10,930 bases of DNA from assembly GCF_016680995.1 (NCBI RefSeq), contig NZ_JAEQMG010000136.1, positions 1 through 10,930 on the forward strand, in the 5' to 3' direction. Numbering within the stretch: position 1 is the stretch's first letter; every line of letters begins with the position of its first letter. This document shows, piece by piece, positions 1-7,188 of the stretch. The notes beneath the pieces were generated by a model, which was given only the letters and a program-made list of their open reading frames with translations, had not been told where the DNA came from and ran no database searches. Position numbers and translations under genes: made by a program. This DNA is from Ruminococcus difficilis (GTDB lineage: Bacteria; Bacillota_A; Clostridia; Oscillospirales; Acutalibacteraceae).

Positions 1-708
1 GATGATGCCGCACAACTCCCCTGCCCTCAATCCTGTGTTGAGCATTAAGAAATATGCCGCAGACTGTTGATACACAGGCTTGCCGTTTGCGAAGCGTTTG
101 AAGGCTTCCGCTTTGATCTTCTCCAACTCATCGTCGGTGAATACGACCACCAGATCACACTGCGGCTTGCTCTCCTTATTCTGCGAGGCAAGGTAGTTAT
201 CCTTCTTCGTCATATCGATAATCGCCATCGGATTGTTTGGGATAGCTCCCTCTTGATAGAGTTGCTTGAAGAACATCTTTAGCAGCGAGTAGGCTTTCTT
301 GCTCGTTGTGAAAGCGTAGCCTTTATTCATGTGCTTGGTAAGCAATTTCTTTATGTCGGCTGGTGTGACGTCACCGACAAGTTTGTTCCAGATGTATGGA
401 TAGATCTGATGCTCGGCAGTGCATTCATATCGGTCGTAGGTAGTGCGCTCTACTTCCGGGAATTTATACACGCGCAGCCAATTCTTCATACTCTCTTTCA
501 GCGGTTCCCGGGCTTTATCCGAGTTGGTGACTTGCTCATTGAAATTCTTGACATACTCTGTCATCTTCGCCTGCAAAGTCTTTTTCTTTTTGCTGGAAAA
601 GCTCTTGCGTTGAGCGACACCGAACTCATCCTTGTACCTAACCATTCCAATCCAGCGACCATCTCTCTTCTGCCAAATGTTGCCGTTGTCTAATAATTCT
701 CGTTTCAT
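1..708 (-). CDS. Tyrosine recombinase (integrase), 5' part, runs off the left edge
   Basis: Site-specific recombinase of the Tn916/phage integrase type, which excises and integrates a mobile element. The 236 visible residues read in one frame from an ATG preceded by AAGGAGG at an 8-base spacing, so the start is secure. Residues 8-57 resemble the AP2-like arm-binding domain (NIWQKRDGRWIGMVRYKD, then a Lys-rich stretch). Residues 69-160 resemble the SAM-like core-binding domain. From about 185 the catalytic domain begins, and LNTGLRAGELCGI holds the first catalytic Arg, R228. The rest of the active site (Lys, His-x-x-Arg, Tyr) lies beyond the window, so intactness cannot be judged. No excisionase gene is visible upstream, where many such integrases have one. 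Integrases of this kind usually read towards the nearer attachment site, which would place the element end to the left. That last point is inference. Confidence 0.9.
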   Translation of the reverse strand, partial: MKRELLDNGNIWQKRDGRWIGMVRYKDEFGVAQRKSFSSKKKKTLQAKMTEYVKNFNEQVTNSDKAREPLKESMKNWLRVYKFPEVERTTYDRYECTAEHQIYPYIWNKLVGDVTPADIKKLLTKHMNKGYAFTTSKKAYSLLKMFFKQLYQEGAIPNNPMAIIDMTKKDNYLASQNKESKPQCDLVVVFTDDELEKIKAEAFKRFANGKPVYQQSAAYFLMLNTGLRAGELCGII

Positions 709-1127
709 TGTATCGACCTCCTTTTTGATAACCACAACAATACCACAAGCACCGGTCATTATCCAGCAAAAACCGTAACAAATATTCGATTGAAATCTTG
801 TGAATAATACCCTTTTCTTCCTCCATTTTACACGAAGCAGTGGGCTATATTCAGGACAATGCAGTTTTGAACATAAATAATCCCCATAACTTGGCGCATG
901 TCAAATCATGAGGAATATATGGCAGCCACATCGCAGCCGCTGAAAATCTTTGAAAAAACGTGTGATCTCCAACATATACAGGCAGCGGTCAAAGACCACG
1001 GAAATCGCGTGTGGAAGTGCGGCATAGGTTATCATAACGACGTTGCCCCTCGCGTGCGAAGGACACGTCTTTCCGGGCAAAGACTTTTAAAAGAATTGCG
1101 TTTCTGCGTTTTTATCAAGAAAACATC
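709..1127. other. Gene-poor region upstream of the integrase gene
   Basis: I find no convincing gene in these bases. Short open frames exist on both strands, but none has a good ribosome site together with a recognisable product. Next to the integrase ribosome site, ACCACAA occurs twice as a direct repeat (731-737 and 742-748), 11 bases or one helical turn apart, which is a possible recombinase or excisionase binding pair. Farther right, TTGCCC (1043-1048) and GGGCAA (1075-1080) form an inverted repeat with smaller hairpins inside. No xis-like gene was seen. Confidence 0.5.
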
Positions 1128-1156
1128 TTGACAAAACCGCGTGTCTATGTTATGAT
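1128..1156 (+). promoter_or_regulatory. Sigma-70-type promoter of the tRNA-Trp remnant
   Basis: TTGACA (1128-1133), a 17-base spacer and TATGAT (1151-1156) form a near-consensus housekeeping promoter. Transcription should begin near 1163. The first transcribed bases would form a 10-bp hairpin, CTGCAAGTGA (1162-1171) with TCATTTGCAG (1179-1188), containing one mismatch that becomes a G-U pair in RNA and a 7-base loop. The tRNA-like sequence starts 14 bases after the hairpin. Confidence 0.75.
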
Positions 1157-1201
1157 ATTTCCTGCAAGTGACAAGTGCTCATTTGCAGCGATTAAATATT
1201 T

Positions 1202-1270
1202 AGGGGTATAGCTCAGTTGGTAGAGCAGCGGTCTCCAAACGTCAACCGTGACTCAATTCCCCGCATTATT
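1202..1270 (+). pseudogene. tRNA-Trp (CCA) remnant with an intact 5' half and a decayed 3' half
   Basis: Bases 1202-1239 match the 5' half of a bacterial tRNA-Trp: acceptor strand AGGGGTA, D-arm GCTC-AGTTGGTA-GAGC (1211-1226), anticodon stem GCGGT (1228-1232) and loop CTCCAAA (1233-1239) with anticodon CCA. After the loop the expected ACCGC is missing. The sequence continues CGTCAACCGTGAC and TCAATTCCCC, which looks like a tRNA 3' half damaged by small deletions and substitutions. No T-stem can be closed and no strand complementary to the acceptor is present. A normal tRNA product is therefore unlikely. The promoter and terminator are both well kept, so an RNA of about 150 bases may still be made. 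The break falls at the anticodon loop, a place where tyrosine integrases often recombine. A recombination scar is possible but not shown. Confidence 0.65.
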
Positions 1271-1283
1271 ACTGGATTTCTCA

Positions 1284-1313
1284 GGCTTGAAACGTCGGTT
1301 TCAAGCCTTTTTT
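1284..1313 (+). terminator. Rho-independent terminator after the tRNA-Trp remnant
   Basis: A perfect 10-bp stem, GGCTTGAAAC (1284-1293) with GTTTCAAGCC (1298-1307), a 4-base loop and TTTTTT (1308-1313). It ends the plus-strand transcript that starts near 1163. Confidence 0.9.
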
Positions 1314-1792
1314 CGTGTTTTCGATTTTGCAAGTTGCTAAAGTGATTTATGCAAAATCGAGGTCGATACCTGCAAAAGATTTTGGAACAGCATCAAAATA
1401 CCAGCAAATTTTCATTATGTTTGGAAAGTCTGTTTTCCGCTGTCTGAAAACGTCTGACTGATACTTTTTCGAGTTAGTTCAACTCATATTTCAAAGAGGT
1501 CTCGCCCATCTAAAACCAATTTAATTTAACCCTCATCATAAATCTAAATCCCGTCCTAATAAAGTTTAAAACGCTGCACTTAAATGATAATGTCAAGTGC
1601 AGCGCTCGTTGTTTAAATTGTAAATACTCTCAACCTACCGTCAGCAATTTCAGCACAGCAGAAAAGGAATTTTAACCATGTTTTCGTTTTAAGAAAAAAT
1701 CCCTTTCTTTGTTTTAGCGTCGCAAATATTGACAGTTAATTGCCGTTATTGCCTTCCGACAACTTTACATTTCCGGGGTTGTCTTCTACTGC
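1314..1792. other. Gene-free stretch with two inverted repeats
   Basis: No supported gene in about 480 bases. Two inverted repeats stand out. TCGATTTTGCA (1321-1331) and TGCAAAATCGA (1350-1360) are a perfect 11-bp pair with an 18-base spacer. CGCTGCACTT (1572-1581) and AAGTGCAGCG (1595-1604) are a perfect 10-bp pair with a 13-base loop. Read leftward, the second is followed by TTTTAAAC, so it could act as a weak terminator for minus-strand transcripts coming from the lipoprotein gene. A dispersed-repeat copy at 1701-1733 is listed separately. Confidence 0.5.
1701..1733 (-). repeat. Dispersed 32-bp repeat, copy A
   Basis: On the minus strand this reads GTCAATATTTGCGACGCTA followed by AAACAAAGAAAGGG. 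It matches copies at 2208-2239 and 9981-10011 around the common core TTTGC(N)ACGCTATAACAAAGAAAG. Here the ATAAC of the core is AAAAC. No gene follows on the minus strand: the first downstream ATG opens a frame of only nine codons. Confidence 0.6.
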
Positions 1793-2200
1793 CTATGTTC
1801 TTCCATGGTCGCCGACTTCCCAATTACCGTTGTCAAGCGTTACCATATAATAAGTTTCAGTTATCAGACTATTCGTATTATCAGAATCCTGATTATCGTA
1901 ATATGTGACGGATAATTCCAAGACATCTGTTAACGATTTCGGCTCAAACGAACACCTGAATTCCCACAGGTTATCCTCACGAACCTGTTCGTTATGCGCG
2001 TCGTTGTATTCGATTGTGCAAAGAGTACAGTCATCATAGTTCATGGCAAAAAACGATTTAGCCGCTTCTGCGACGTTATTCAACTCAGTTTCCGAATATC
2101 TTTGTGAATCAGTAAAAAGGACGCTGACATCCGAAACATCTCCGCAGCTGCTCAACATCAGTGTAAGTATTGTAAGAAGAGCTGCTATAAGTTTTTTCAT
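1793..2200 (-). CDS. Small secreted lipoprotein of unknown function
   Basis: The 135-residue product begins with a short basic and hydrophobic signal peptide ending in lipobox L16-S-S-C19, so it should be processed by signal peptidase II, lipidated on Cys19 and held on the outer face of the membrane. The remaining 116 residues are acidic and rich in Asp, Glu, Asn and Thr, with alternating aromatic positions that suggest a small mixed alpha/beta domain. I do not recognise a family. The ATG start is set by AAAGGG at a 7-base spacing. That ribosome site lies inside copy B of the dispersed repeat, so the gene's translation signal came with the repeat or the repeat is itself a shared leader. The gene follows a truncated toxin gene and may be read from the antitoxin promoter. 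Confidence 0.75.
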   Translation of the reverse strand: MKKLIAALLTILTLMLSSCGDVSDVSVLFTDSQRYSETELNNVAEAAKSFFAMNYDDCTLCTIEYNDAHNEQVREDNLWEFRCSFEPKSLTDVLELSVTYYDNQDSDNTNSLITETYYMVTLDNGNWEVGDHGRT

Positions 2201-2207
2201 TTCGTTA

Positions 2208-2239
2208 CCCTTTCTTTGTTATAGCTTGCAAATTATGAC
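2208..2239 (-). repeat. Dispersed 32-bp repeat, copy B
   Basis: The minus strand reads GTCATAATTTGCAAGCTATA followed by ACAAAGAAAGGG. It shares its core with copies at 1701-1733 and 9981-10011. It ends the truncated toxin frame (the stop TAA is within it) and supplies the ribosome site of the lipoprotein gene. Confidence 0.6.
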
Positions 2240-2287
2240 CGATAGGCAGCTCATATCTCTGAAAACCGGCGTATAGCGCAAAATCAT
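2219..2287 (-). pseudogene. Truncated RelE/YafQ-type toxin gene (22 codons)
   Basis: The ATG overlaps the antitoxin stop codon as ATGA, the usual arrangement of toxin-antitoxin operons. The product starts MILRYTPVFRD, which resembles the N-terminus of RelE/YafQ-family mRNA interferases (first beta strand 'xxYTPxFxxD'). It then turns into unrelated MSCLSVIICKL and stops inside a dispersed-repeat copy. Such toxins are normally about 90 residues and need C-terminal catalytic residues, so this product cannot be an active nuclease. I infer that the rest of the gene was lost by deletion or replacement at the junction with the repeat. The match to the family is short, which limits certainty. Confidence 0.6.
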
Positions 2288-2595
2288 GCCTGCACTCCGA
2301 ATTCATTCAGCATATCTTCTTCCGAAATCCAATCCGATTCTGACTTTACGCTGTCCTCACCAGCCTTGACATCTGCCAGCAAAAGCGCAATTGCCTGCTG
2401 ACGGATAACTGCTTCGCTGTTTTGATTCATCAGGAACGGCAGTCCGCCAACATTGAGCGACTGCTGAAAGAATGCGTTTACCGCATCGGTCAATGTCATT
2501 CCGCATTTTGCGTATAAGCTTTCCACTTGCTTTTTTACTTCGGGATTGATACGCATCTGAAATGTTCCCGTTTTGGGCGCGTCTACAATATTCAT
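2284..2595 (-). CDS. RelB/DinJ-family antitoxin
   Basis: The 103-residue protein has an N-terminal ribbon-helix-helix DNA-binding fold at about residues 9-47: strand FQMRINPEV, then helices around KKQVESLYAKCGM and TLTDAVNAFFQQSL. The motif GGLPF follows, typical of RelB/DinJ proteins. The C-terminal part, with SESDWISEEDMLNEFG, is the region that normally wraps around the cognate toxin. The family binds its own operator and neutralises RelE/YafQ mRNA interferases. The ATG is set by GGAG at an 8-base spacing. A strong promoter with an operator-like inverted repeat lies directly upstream. The toxin gene that should follow is truncated, leaving an orphan antitoxin that may still regulate this promoter or cross-neutralise other toxins. 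Confidence 0.88.
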   Translation of the reverse strand: MNIVDAPKTGTFQMRINPEVKKQVESLYAKCGMTLTDAVNAFFQQSLNVGGLPFLMNQNSEAVIRQQAIALLLADVKAGEDSVKSESDWISEEDMLNEFGVQA

Positions 2596-2621
2596 AAAAT
2601 CATCTCCGTTCTGTTTTCTTC

Positions 2622-2650
2622 ATTATACACCAACCGCAAAGGTGTGTCAA
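2622..2650 (-). promoter_or_regulatory. Consensus promoter and likely operator of the antitoxin gene
   Basis: On the minus strand TTGACA (2645-2650), a 17-base spacer and TATAAT (2622-2627) give a perfect consensus promoter 27 bases before the antitoxin ATG. The inverted repeat ACACC-N9-GGTGT (2627-2645) fills the spacer exactly, where a bound ribbon-helix-helix antitoxin would block RNA polymerase. The promoter is directly visible; the operator role is inferred from family behaviour. Confidence 0.85.
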
Positions 2651-2737
2651 TACATTGTTATTACATTTCGAGCAAAAAAATTATACCATATTTAAGCCTG
2701 CTTTATTGCTCTTAAATCCATACACATAGATAATTGG

Positions 2738-2787
2738 AAAAAAGAAAAATCAGGCTACCGCAATATCTGAACAATTACGGCAACCTG
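2738..2787 (-). terminator. Rho-independent terminator of the LRR-dockerin operon
   Basis: On the minus strand CAGGTTGCCGTAAT pairs over 14 positions (three G-U) with ATTGCGGTAGCCTG around a 9-base loop (2751-2787), followed by ATTTTTCTTTTTT. It lies just after the LRR-dockerin stop codon. Plus-strand reading also gives a T-run (2788-2792), so it may work both ways. Confidence 0.88.
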
Positions 2788-2797
2788 TTTTTATGTG

Positions 2798-5700
2798 TTA
2801 TTCAGCTAATTTCCTTTGAATCTCTGTCACGTCGCTGATAGAAGCCGTACCGCTGAAATCTTTGACGGCGCGGTTTAGAATCGCTGGGTTGACAGAAGTG
2901 ATCTCCGCAATATGCTTTTGCAGCTCGGTCGCGTCAGTGATATCGACACTGCCGTCCGCATTCACGTCATACAGCGCGACAGGCTCGCCCTTTGCGTTGA
3001 GCGGCACAAAAGAAACATTCTCGTCCTTGTCGGCAAAGCTCTGGGCTTCCGTATCCACATAACCGTATAACGTCAGCTCTCCACAGCCGACAAACGCGTC
3101 CTTATCAATGGTCTTGGTGTTTTTCGGAACCGTCACTCTTGTCAGTTCGGTGCAATCCTCAAATACACACTTGTCGATCATCGTCACTGAGTCAGGAAGG
3201 ACTACGCTCTTGAGCGAGGTACAGCCCTTGAAAGCACTGCTGCCGATCCGTTGAACGGAACCGAGGTCGATCTCAGCGAGCGACGAGCAATTCTCAAAGG
3301 TCTGCGTATAGATTGCTCTCACCTTGCCGGGAATCACAATGGATTTGAGCGAACTGCAATTCCTGAACGTGTAAGATTTAAGAGTAGTGAGCGAGTCGGG
3401 CAGCTCTACCGTTTCGAGTGAGGAGCAACCCTCGAACGCGTTGTATCCAATGATATCTACCTTATCCCCTAACCGCAATTCGGTTAAGGAGGCGCAGAAC
3501 GCAAGCGTGTTGTCGTTAATCTCCGTTATGCCCTCAGGGAAGCTGATGCTTTTCAGCGAGGAACAGACAAAAAACGCGTTTCTTTCAACAGTGGTCAGCG
3601 TGTCGGGAAGGTCGATCTCCTCTATCGCGCTGCACAGCTCAAACGCTCCATTTTGTATCGTCTCCACACCTTTACCGAGGTCAACCTTTTTGAGTTTTTT
3701 GCAGCCTTGAAAAGCGTCCGTGCCGATTGTCTTGACCGTATCAGATAAAACGATCTCTTCCAAATCGGCACATTCCGAGAACGCCCATTTGCCGATATAG
3801 GTCACGCCGTCCTGTACAACGAGCTTCTTGATATCAGAGCCCCACGGCAGCGTCTGCTTAAATTGATAGTCGCCCATCGCGCCTTTGCCGCTGATCGTAA
3901 GCACGCCGTTTTCACCAAGCGTCCATGCACAGTCACCTGTGACTCCGCTTGTTGGCTGCGGCTCGGGTGGCTCGAGTGAATCAAGCAATTCTTTCAACGC
4001 GACGGCAGTCTTGTCAAGCTCCTCCTGTGTACCCGCGTAGTAGTATTTGACTTTCGCTTCATTGAGCGCATCCTTCAGCGCTTCGTAATCGTCGCGTGCC
4101 CTTGCTTCGTCCGTATCGATAAAGGCTTCGAGCTGTTCGATCAGCGACCACAACTCCGCCTTATCTCCCTCAAACGGCTCAAGACCCTCAAAGGCAGCCT
4201 GCAGCTCCTCACGTGCGAGAATCAGTTCCTCGGCAGACACGTTTTCGTCGTAATAAACCTGTTCCGCGTAGCGGTTCGCATAAGTATAGTCATCGGCGGA
4301 AGCCTTAGTAAACGCCCCTCCGACCGGGAACAGGAGAGCGATCTCCGTGAATTTATCGCCGAGCGCCTTGCGCGCATCCTGAACGCTCTGTGCGATCTGC
4401 GCTTCGTCGGGGGTTGCGGGTTGGTTATCTAAAAGAATGTAATTGATATCATACATTCTCGCGTAAAACAGCGCGCGTGAATCGGTATAGTCATACGCCG
4501 TGAAGCCGTCAACCTTTACCGTTTTGTAATTATCGTCATATTTCAGTCCGAACGGCATATCGCCGACTTCAACGCAGTTCTTTGGAACACTGAGCTTTTT
4601 CAATGAATCGCAGTTGAAGAAAGCCTGTTCGCCGAGCTTTGTCATGCTTTCAGGCAGGCTGACATAACTGAGCTTCGCGCAGCCGATGAATGCCCTGTAT
4701 CCGATTTCCGTAACACCTTCGGGAATGGTAACGTGCCTGAGAGCGGTGCAGTCGAGGAAGGAACAATCGGGAATACTCTTTACGCCATCGCAAATAGTCA
4801 GCTCCCTGAGAGCGGAACAGAGGTAAAAAGTATCAGAACCCCATTCGGTAACTCCGCCGCCGATCACCGCGGTTGTCAGTTTTTTGCAGTAAGAAAAAGC
4901 GCTTTCACCGATAATATTGCAGCTGACCGGAATATTGATTTCATTCAGTCCGCTGCTTTCAAACGCAAAATCCCCGATTTCACGGAGTGATACGGGAAGC
5001 TCCACATACGCAAGCGTTTTCTGTCCGCCGAACGCGCCGCCCGAGATACAGGTTGTACCGTCTGCTATGGTGACGGTTTCAGGGCATTCCCCTTTATAAC
5101 GGTACAGCACCTTACCGAGATATACAGCGCCGTCTGGCTGATCGTTGAGCCATTTGCTGTTTAGGAACGCGCTGCCGTCTATGCTCGTGAGCGCGTCGGT
5201 GTTATTGATAACGTCAAGCTGACTGCAGCCGTAAAAGGCATTGATCCCGATAGACGCGAGTCCCTCGGGCAGGGTAATCTCCTCGAGTTCACGGCAATTA
5301 CTAAACATATATTTATTGATTTCTATCAGGTTTTCGGGCAGAGTTACGCGCTTGATACCGGACATATTAAAGAGCGATGTTCCCAATTCGCTGATATGCT
5401 TCGGGAGCACGGCGTCTGTCAGCTTTGTGCAAGCCGTGAACGCGCCGCCGCCGATGTACTCCACGCTTTCGGGCAATGTCAGCGAGGTGACCTCCTTTTG
5501 GTCGTACAGCGCACGATCCGCTATACAGTATGTGCCTTCTCTTGCCTCGACTTCACCCGTCAGGGTTCCTTTGGCGGTATACAGCGAATTTCCGAGATAC
5601 ACCAAGCCGTCGGGCTGCGCTTTAAACCACGCGGTATTCCTGAAGGCTTCATCACCGATATGCTTCATCGCAGCCGGGGCGGTGATCTCCGAAAGCTTTT

Positions 5701-6154
5701 TGCAGCCTGAAAACGCTTCTTCGGCGATATCCGTCACGCTGTCAGGCAACGAAATTTTTTCAAGCAGCTCGCAGTTTTTGAACGCTTCAAAACCGATAGA
5801 AACGACGCTTGACGCGATAGTTACCTCGGTCAGCTGGCGGCAGCTCGCGAACGCGCATCTTCCGATTTGGGTAACGCCGTCCTCAATGATAACCTTCTTA
5901 ATATTATAACCCCACGGCGTTTTGTTGACAGCCGTATCGTAATATGCAGTAGCGCCGCTGCCGCTGATCGTCAGTACGCCGTAATCCAGCGTCCATGTGC
6001 AGTCGCCCGTAACGCCGCTCGACGCGCCGGCAACACCGTCAGCTTCCGCCGCGTAAACCGTGACAACTGACGGGAACGCGCCTGATGCCTGAACGCCAAA
6101 CATCATCGCAGCCGAAAGCAGCAGCGCGGATATTTTCTTTAATAAAGGCTTCAT
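2798..6154 (-). CDS. Large secreted BspA-type leucine-rich-repeat protein with C-terminal dockerin
   Basis: The 1118-residue protein has a signal peptide (about 1-36, ending VYAA). A first block of BspA-type LRRs (about 46-580) opens with a cap reading SGVTGDCTWTL and LTISGSGA, then units of the form 'LPxSVxxIGxxAFxxCxxL'. An acidic alpha-helical region (585-730) looks like two FIVAR-type helical modules. A Pro-rich linker EPPEPQP leads to a second LRR block (736-1050) opening with the same cap, and a type I dockerin ends the protein (1062-1118). The first dockerin calcium loop is canonical (D1063, N1065, D1067, D1071, D1074). The second (1097-1108) has Val, Ser and Ser at positions 1, 5 and 9 and probably binds calcium poorly. 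Known BspA-like proteins bind host or matrix ligands; dockerins attach to cohesins. AAGGAGGT six bases before ATG fixes the start. Second gene of operon A, 39 bases after the first. Confidence 0.92.
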   Translation of the reverse strand: MKPLLKKISALLLSAAMMFGVQASGAFPSVVTVYAAEADGVAGASSGVTGDCTWTLDYGVLTISGSGATAYYDTAVNKTPWGYNIKKVIIEDGVTQIGRCAFASCRQLTEVTIASSVVSIGFEAFKNCELLEKISLPDSVTDIAEEAFSGCKKLSEITAPAAMKHIGDEAFRNTAWFKAQPDGLVYLGNSLYTAKGTLTGEVEAREGTYCIADRALYDQKEVTSLTLPESVEYIGGGAFTACTKLTDAVLPKHISELGTSLFNMSGIKRVTLPENLIEINKYMFSNCRELEEITLPEGLASIGINAFYGCSQLDVINNTDALTSIDGSAFLNSKWLNDQPDGAVYLGKVLYRYKGECPETVTIADGTTCISGGAFGGQKTLAYVELPVSLREIGDFAFESSGLNEINIPVSCNIIGESAFSYCKKLTTAVIGGGVTEWGSDTFYLCSALRELTICDGVKSIPDCSFLDCTALRHVTIPEGVTEIGYRAFIGCAKLSYVSLPESMTKLGEQAFFNCDSLKKLSVPKNCVEVGDMPFGLKYDDNYKTVKVDGFTAYDYTDSRALFYARMYDINYILLDNQPATPDEAQIAQSVQDARKALGDKFTEIALLFPVGGAFTKASADDYTYANRYAEQVYYDENVSAEELILAREELQAAFEGLEPFEGDKAELWSLIEQLEAFIDTDEARARDDYEALKDALNEAKVKYYYAGTQEELDKTAVALKELLDSLEPPEPQPTSGVTGDCAWTLGENGVLTISGKGAMGDYQFKQTLPWGSDIKKLVVQDGVTYIGKWAFSECADLEEIVLSDTVKTIGTDAFQGCKKLKKVDLGKGVETIQNGAFELCSAIEEIDLPDTLTTVERNAFFVCSSLKSISFPEGITEINDNTLAFCASLTELRLGDKVDIIGYNAFEGCSSLETVELPDSLTTLKSYTFRNCSSLKSIVIPGKVRAIYTQTFENCSSLAEIDLGSVQRIGSSAFKGCTSLKSVVLPDSVTMIDKCVFEDCTELTRVTVPKNTKTIDKDAFVGCGELTLYGYVDTEAQSFADKDENVSFVPLNAKGEPVALYDVNADGSVDITDATELQKHIAEITSVNPAILNRAVKDFSGTASISDVTEIQRKLAE

Positions 6155-6193
6155 AAACTTACCTCCTTCCCTTTCCCTTAAAACACTTATGTA

Positions 6194-7117
6194 CTATTCA
6201 TACCATTCCTCGGGCAGATCGAAAACGACCTTCTCGCCCGTCCTGCCTGCGCCGGAGGTGAACTCCGCGATGTACTTCTGGATGCAGGTCACGTCGAGGA
6301 TCGAGAGCCGCTCGTCGCCGTTCACGTCGCAATAGCCGAAGGGATGAAAGACATGGAAGCCCTCGAAGTACTGCTCTCCCAAACCGACTGCTTGCTGCTG
6401 GATCGCGGTCGCGTCGGCAATGGTGATCGCTCTGTCGCCGTCCGCGTCGCCGTAATAGTACTCTCTGCCGCTTTCGGGAGTGGGAACGCCCGTGACGACA
6501 ATGTCGCTGACATAGGTCGCAGGTCTGCCTCCCAGATCGAAATACACCTCGTTATATTTGTTGCCCTTGTCCTCCACGTAGTCGGACGCCAAATTCATTT
6601 TGATCTGCTGCATTTTGCCGCATTCCATCATGATCGGGTGCCATTCTATCATTTCGTTCACATTGTTGCTGTAGACCTGCATGACGTAATCCTCGTCGGT
6701 TTTCCATTCCCAGTCGCCGAGACCCAGCTTCATGGAAACCTCGATGCTCTGATAGCCCTCGGTGTTGATCTTCAGGCAGAGCGAGCGACCCTGCGGCTGT
6801 GCTTGGATGCCGTCGTCACCGACGGGGTTTTCCGACCAGCGGAATTCCTGATTGTCATAATTGCCGTAGCAGATGACGGGACCGTCCTCATAATAGACGT
6901 CGTAGGTAAAGGCGTTCACCACATGATTGATCACCTTCGGCTGACCGGTCACCAGATGCTCGGTCACGATCTCGCCGGGTACTCTTTCCTCCGCGCCGGT
7001 GGTAAAGAACGTCGCCAGCGTCTCGCGAGCGACAGGCTTTTTCTCCGCCGCAAACACGGTGACGCTGCCCGACAGCAGAGTCGCGGCTAATAAGACAGAT
7101 AACAGCTTTTTCATCAT
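6194..7117 (-). CDS. Secreted beta-sandwich (CBM-like) protein with dockerin module
   Basis: The 307-residue protein has a signal peptide (1-24, cleaved after VFAA) and a domain at about 30-212 rich in aromatic residues and predicted beta strands, including YNEVYFDLGG and ATYVSDIVVTG. That pattern is common in carbohydrate-binding modules, but I cannot name a family and see no catalytic motif. A type I dockerin occupies about 221-285. Both calcium loops are complete: D224, D226, D228, T232, D235 and D264, N266, D268, S272, D275. A short tail follows. I chose the ATG at 7117, five bases after AGGAGG; the next ATG (7114, spacing 8) is equally possible, and an upstream TTG sits too close to the ribosome site. 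It should bind a cohesin scaffold and deliver a binding function. First gene of operon A, behind a structured leader. Its base composition is visibly more GC-rich than operon B. Confidence 0.85.
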   Translation of the reverse strand: MMKKLLSVLLAATLLSGSVTVFAAEKKPVARETLATFFTTGAEERVPGEIVTEHLVTGQPKVINHVVNAFTYDVYYEDGPVICYGNYDNQEFRWSENPVGDDGIQAQPQGRSLCLKINTEGYQSIEVSMKLGLGDWEWKTDEDYVMQVYSNNVNEMIEWHPIMMECGKMQQIKMNLASDYVEDKGNKYNEVYFDLGGRPATYVSDIVVTGVPTPESGREYYYGDADGDRAITIADATAIQQQAVGLGEQYFEGFHVFHPFGYCDVNGDERLSILDVTCIQKYIAEFTSGAGRTGEKVVFDLPEEWYE

Positions 7118-7137
7118 CAAAACCTCCTAAAACAAAA

Positions 7138-7166
7138 TAAAAAAGCGTGACCCAAATGAGCCACGC
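7138..7166 (-). terminator. Leader terminator (attenuator) of operon A
   Basis: Eight-pair stem with a CATTTG loop and a T6-A-T4 tract on the minus strand, placed between promoter and ribosome site, so termination here would prevent expression of both dockerin genes. Confidence 0.65.
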
Positions 7167-7188
7167 CAAAAAACACAGCTCATTTGTC

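Noticed and set aside
638..826. 62-codon minus-strand frame overlapping the integrase start, a possible excisionase
   Set aside because: No ribosome site before its ATG, no excisionase-like helix-turn-helix, and it runs deep into the integrase gene in another frame.
901..1035. Minus-strand 44-codon frame with AGGGG ten bases upstream
   Set aside because: Poor spacing, no recognisable domain and no supporting context.
919..1131. Plus-strand frame of about 70 codons with a weak GAGG ribosome site
   Set aside because: Unrecognised product, weak signals, and it ends inside the -35 box of the tRNA promoter.
1202..1270. Functional tRNA-Trp gene
   Set aside because: The anticodon stem cannot close in the normal register, no T-stem forms, and the 3' acceptor strand is absent.
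5241..5909. 222-codon plus-strand frame opposite the LRR protein
   Set aside because: Repeat-driven antisense shadow; its Ser-rich pattern mirrors the LRR codons.
6344..7090. Long plus-strand frame opposite the CBM-like dockerin gene
   Set aside because: Antisense shadow of a well-supported gene in GC-rich DNA, with no ribosome site or domain.
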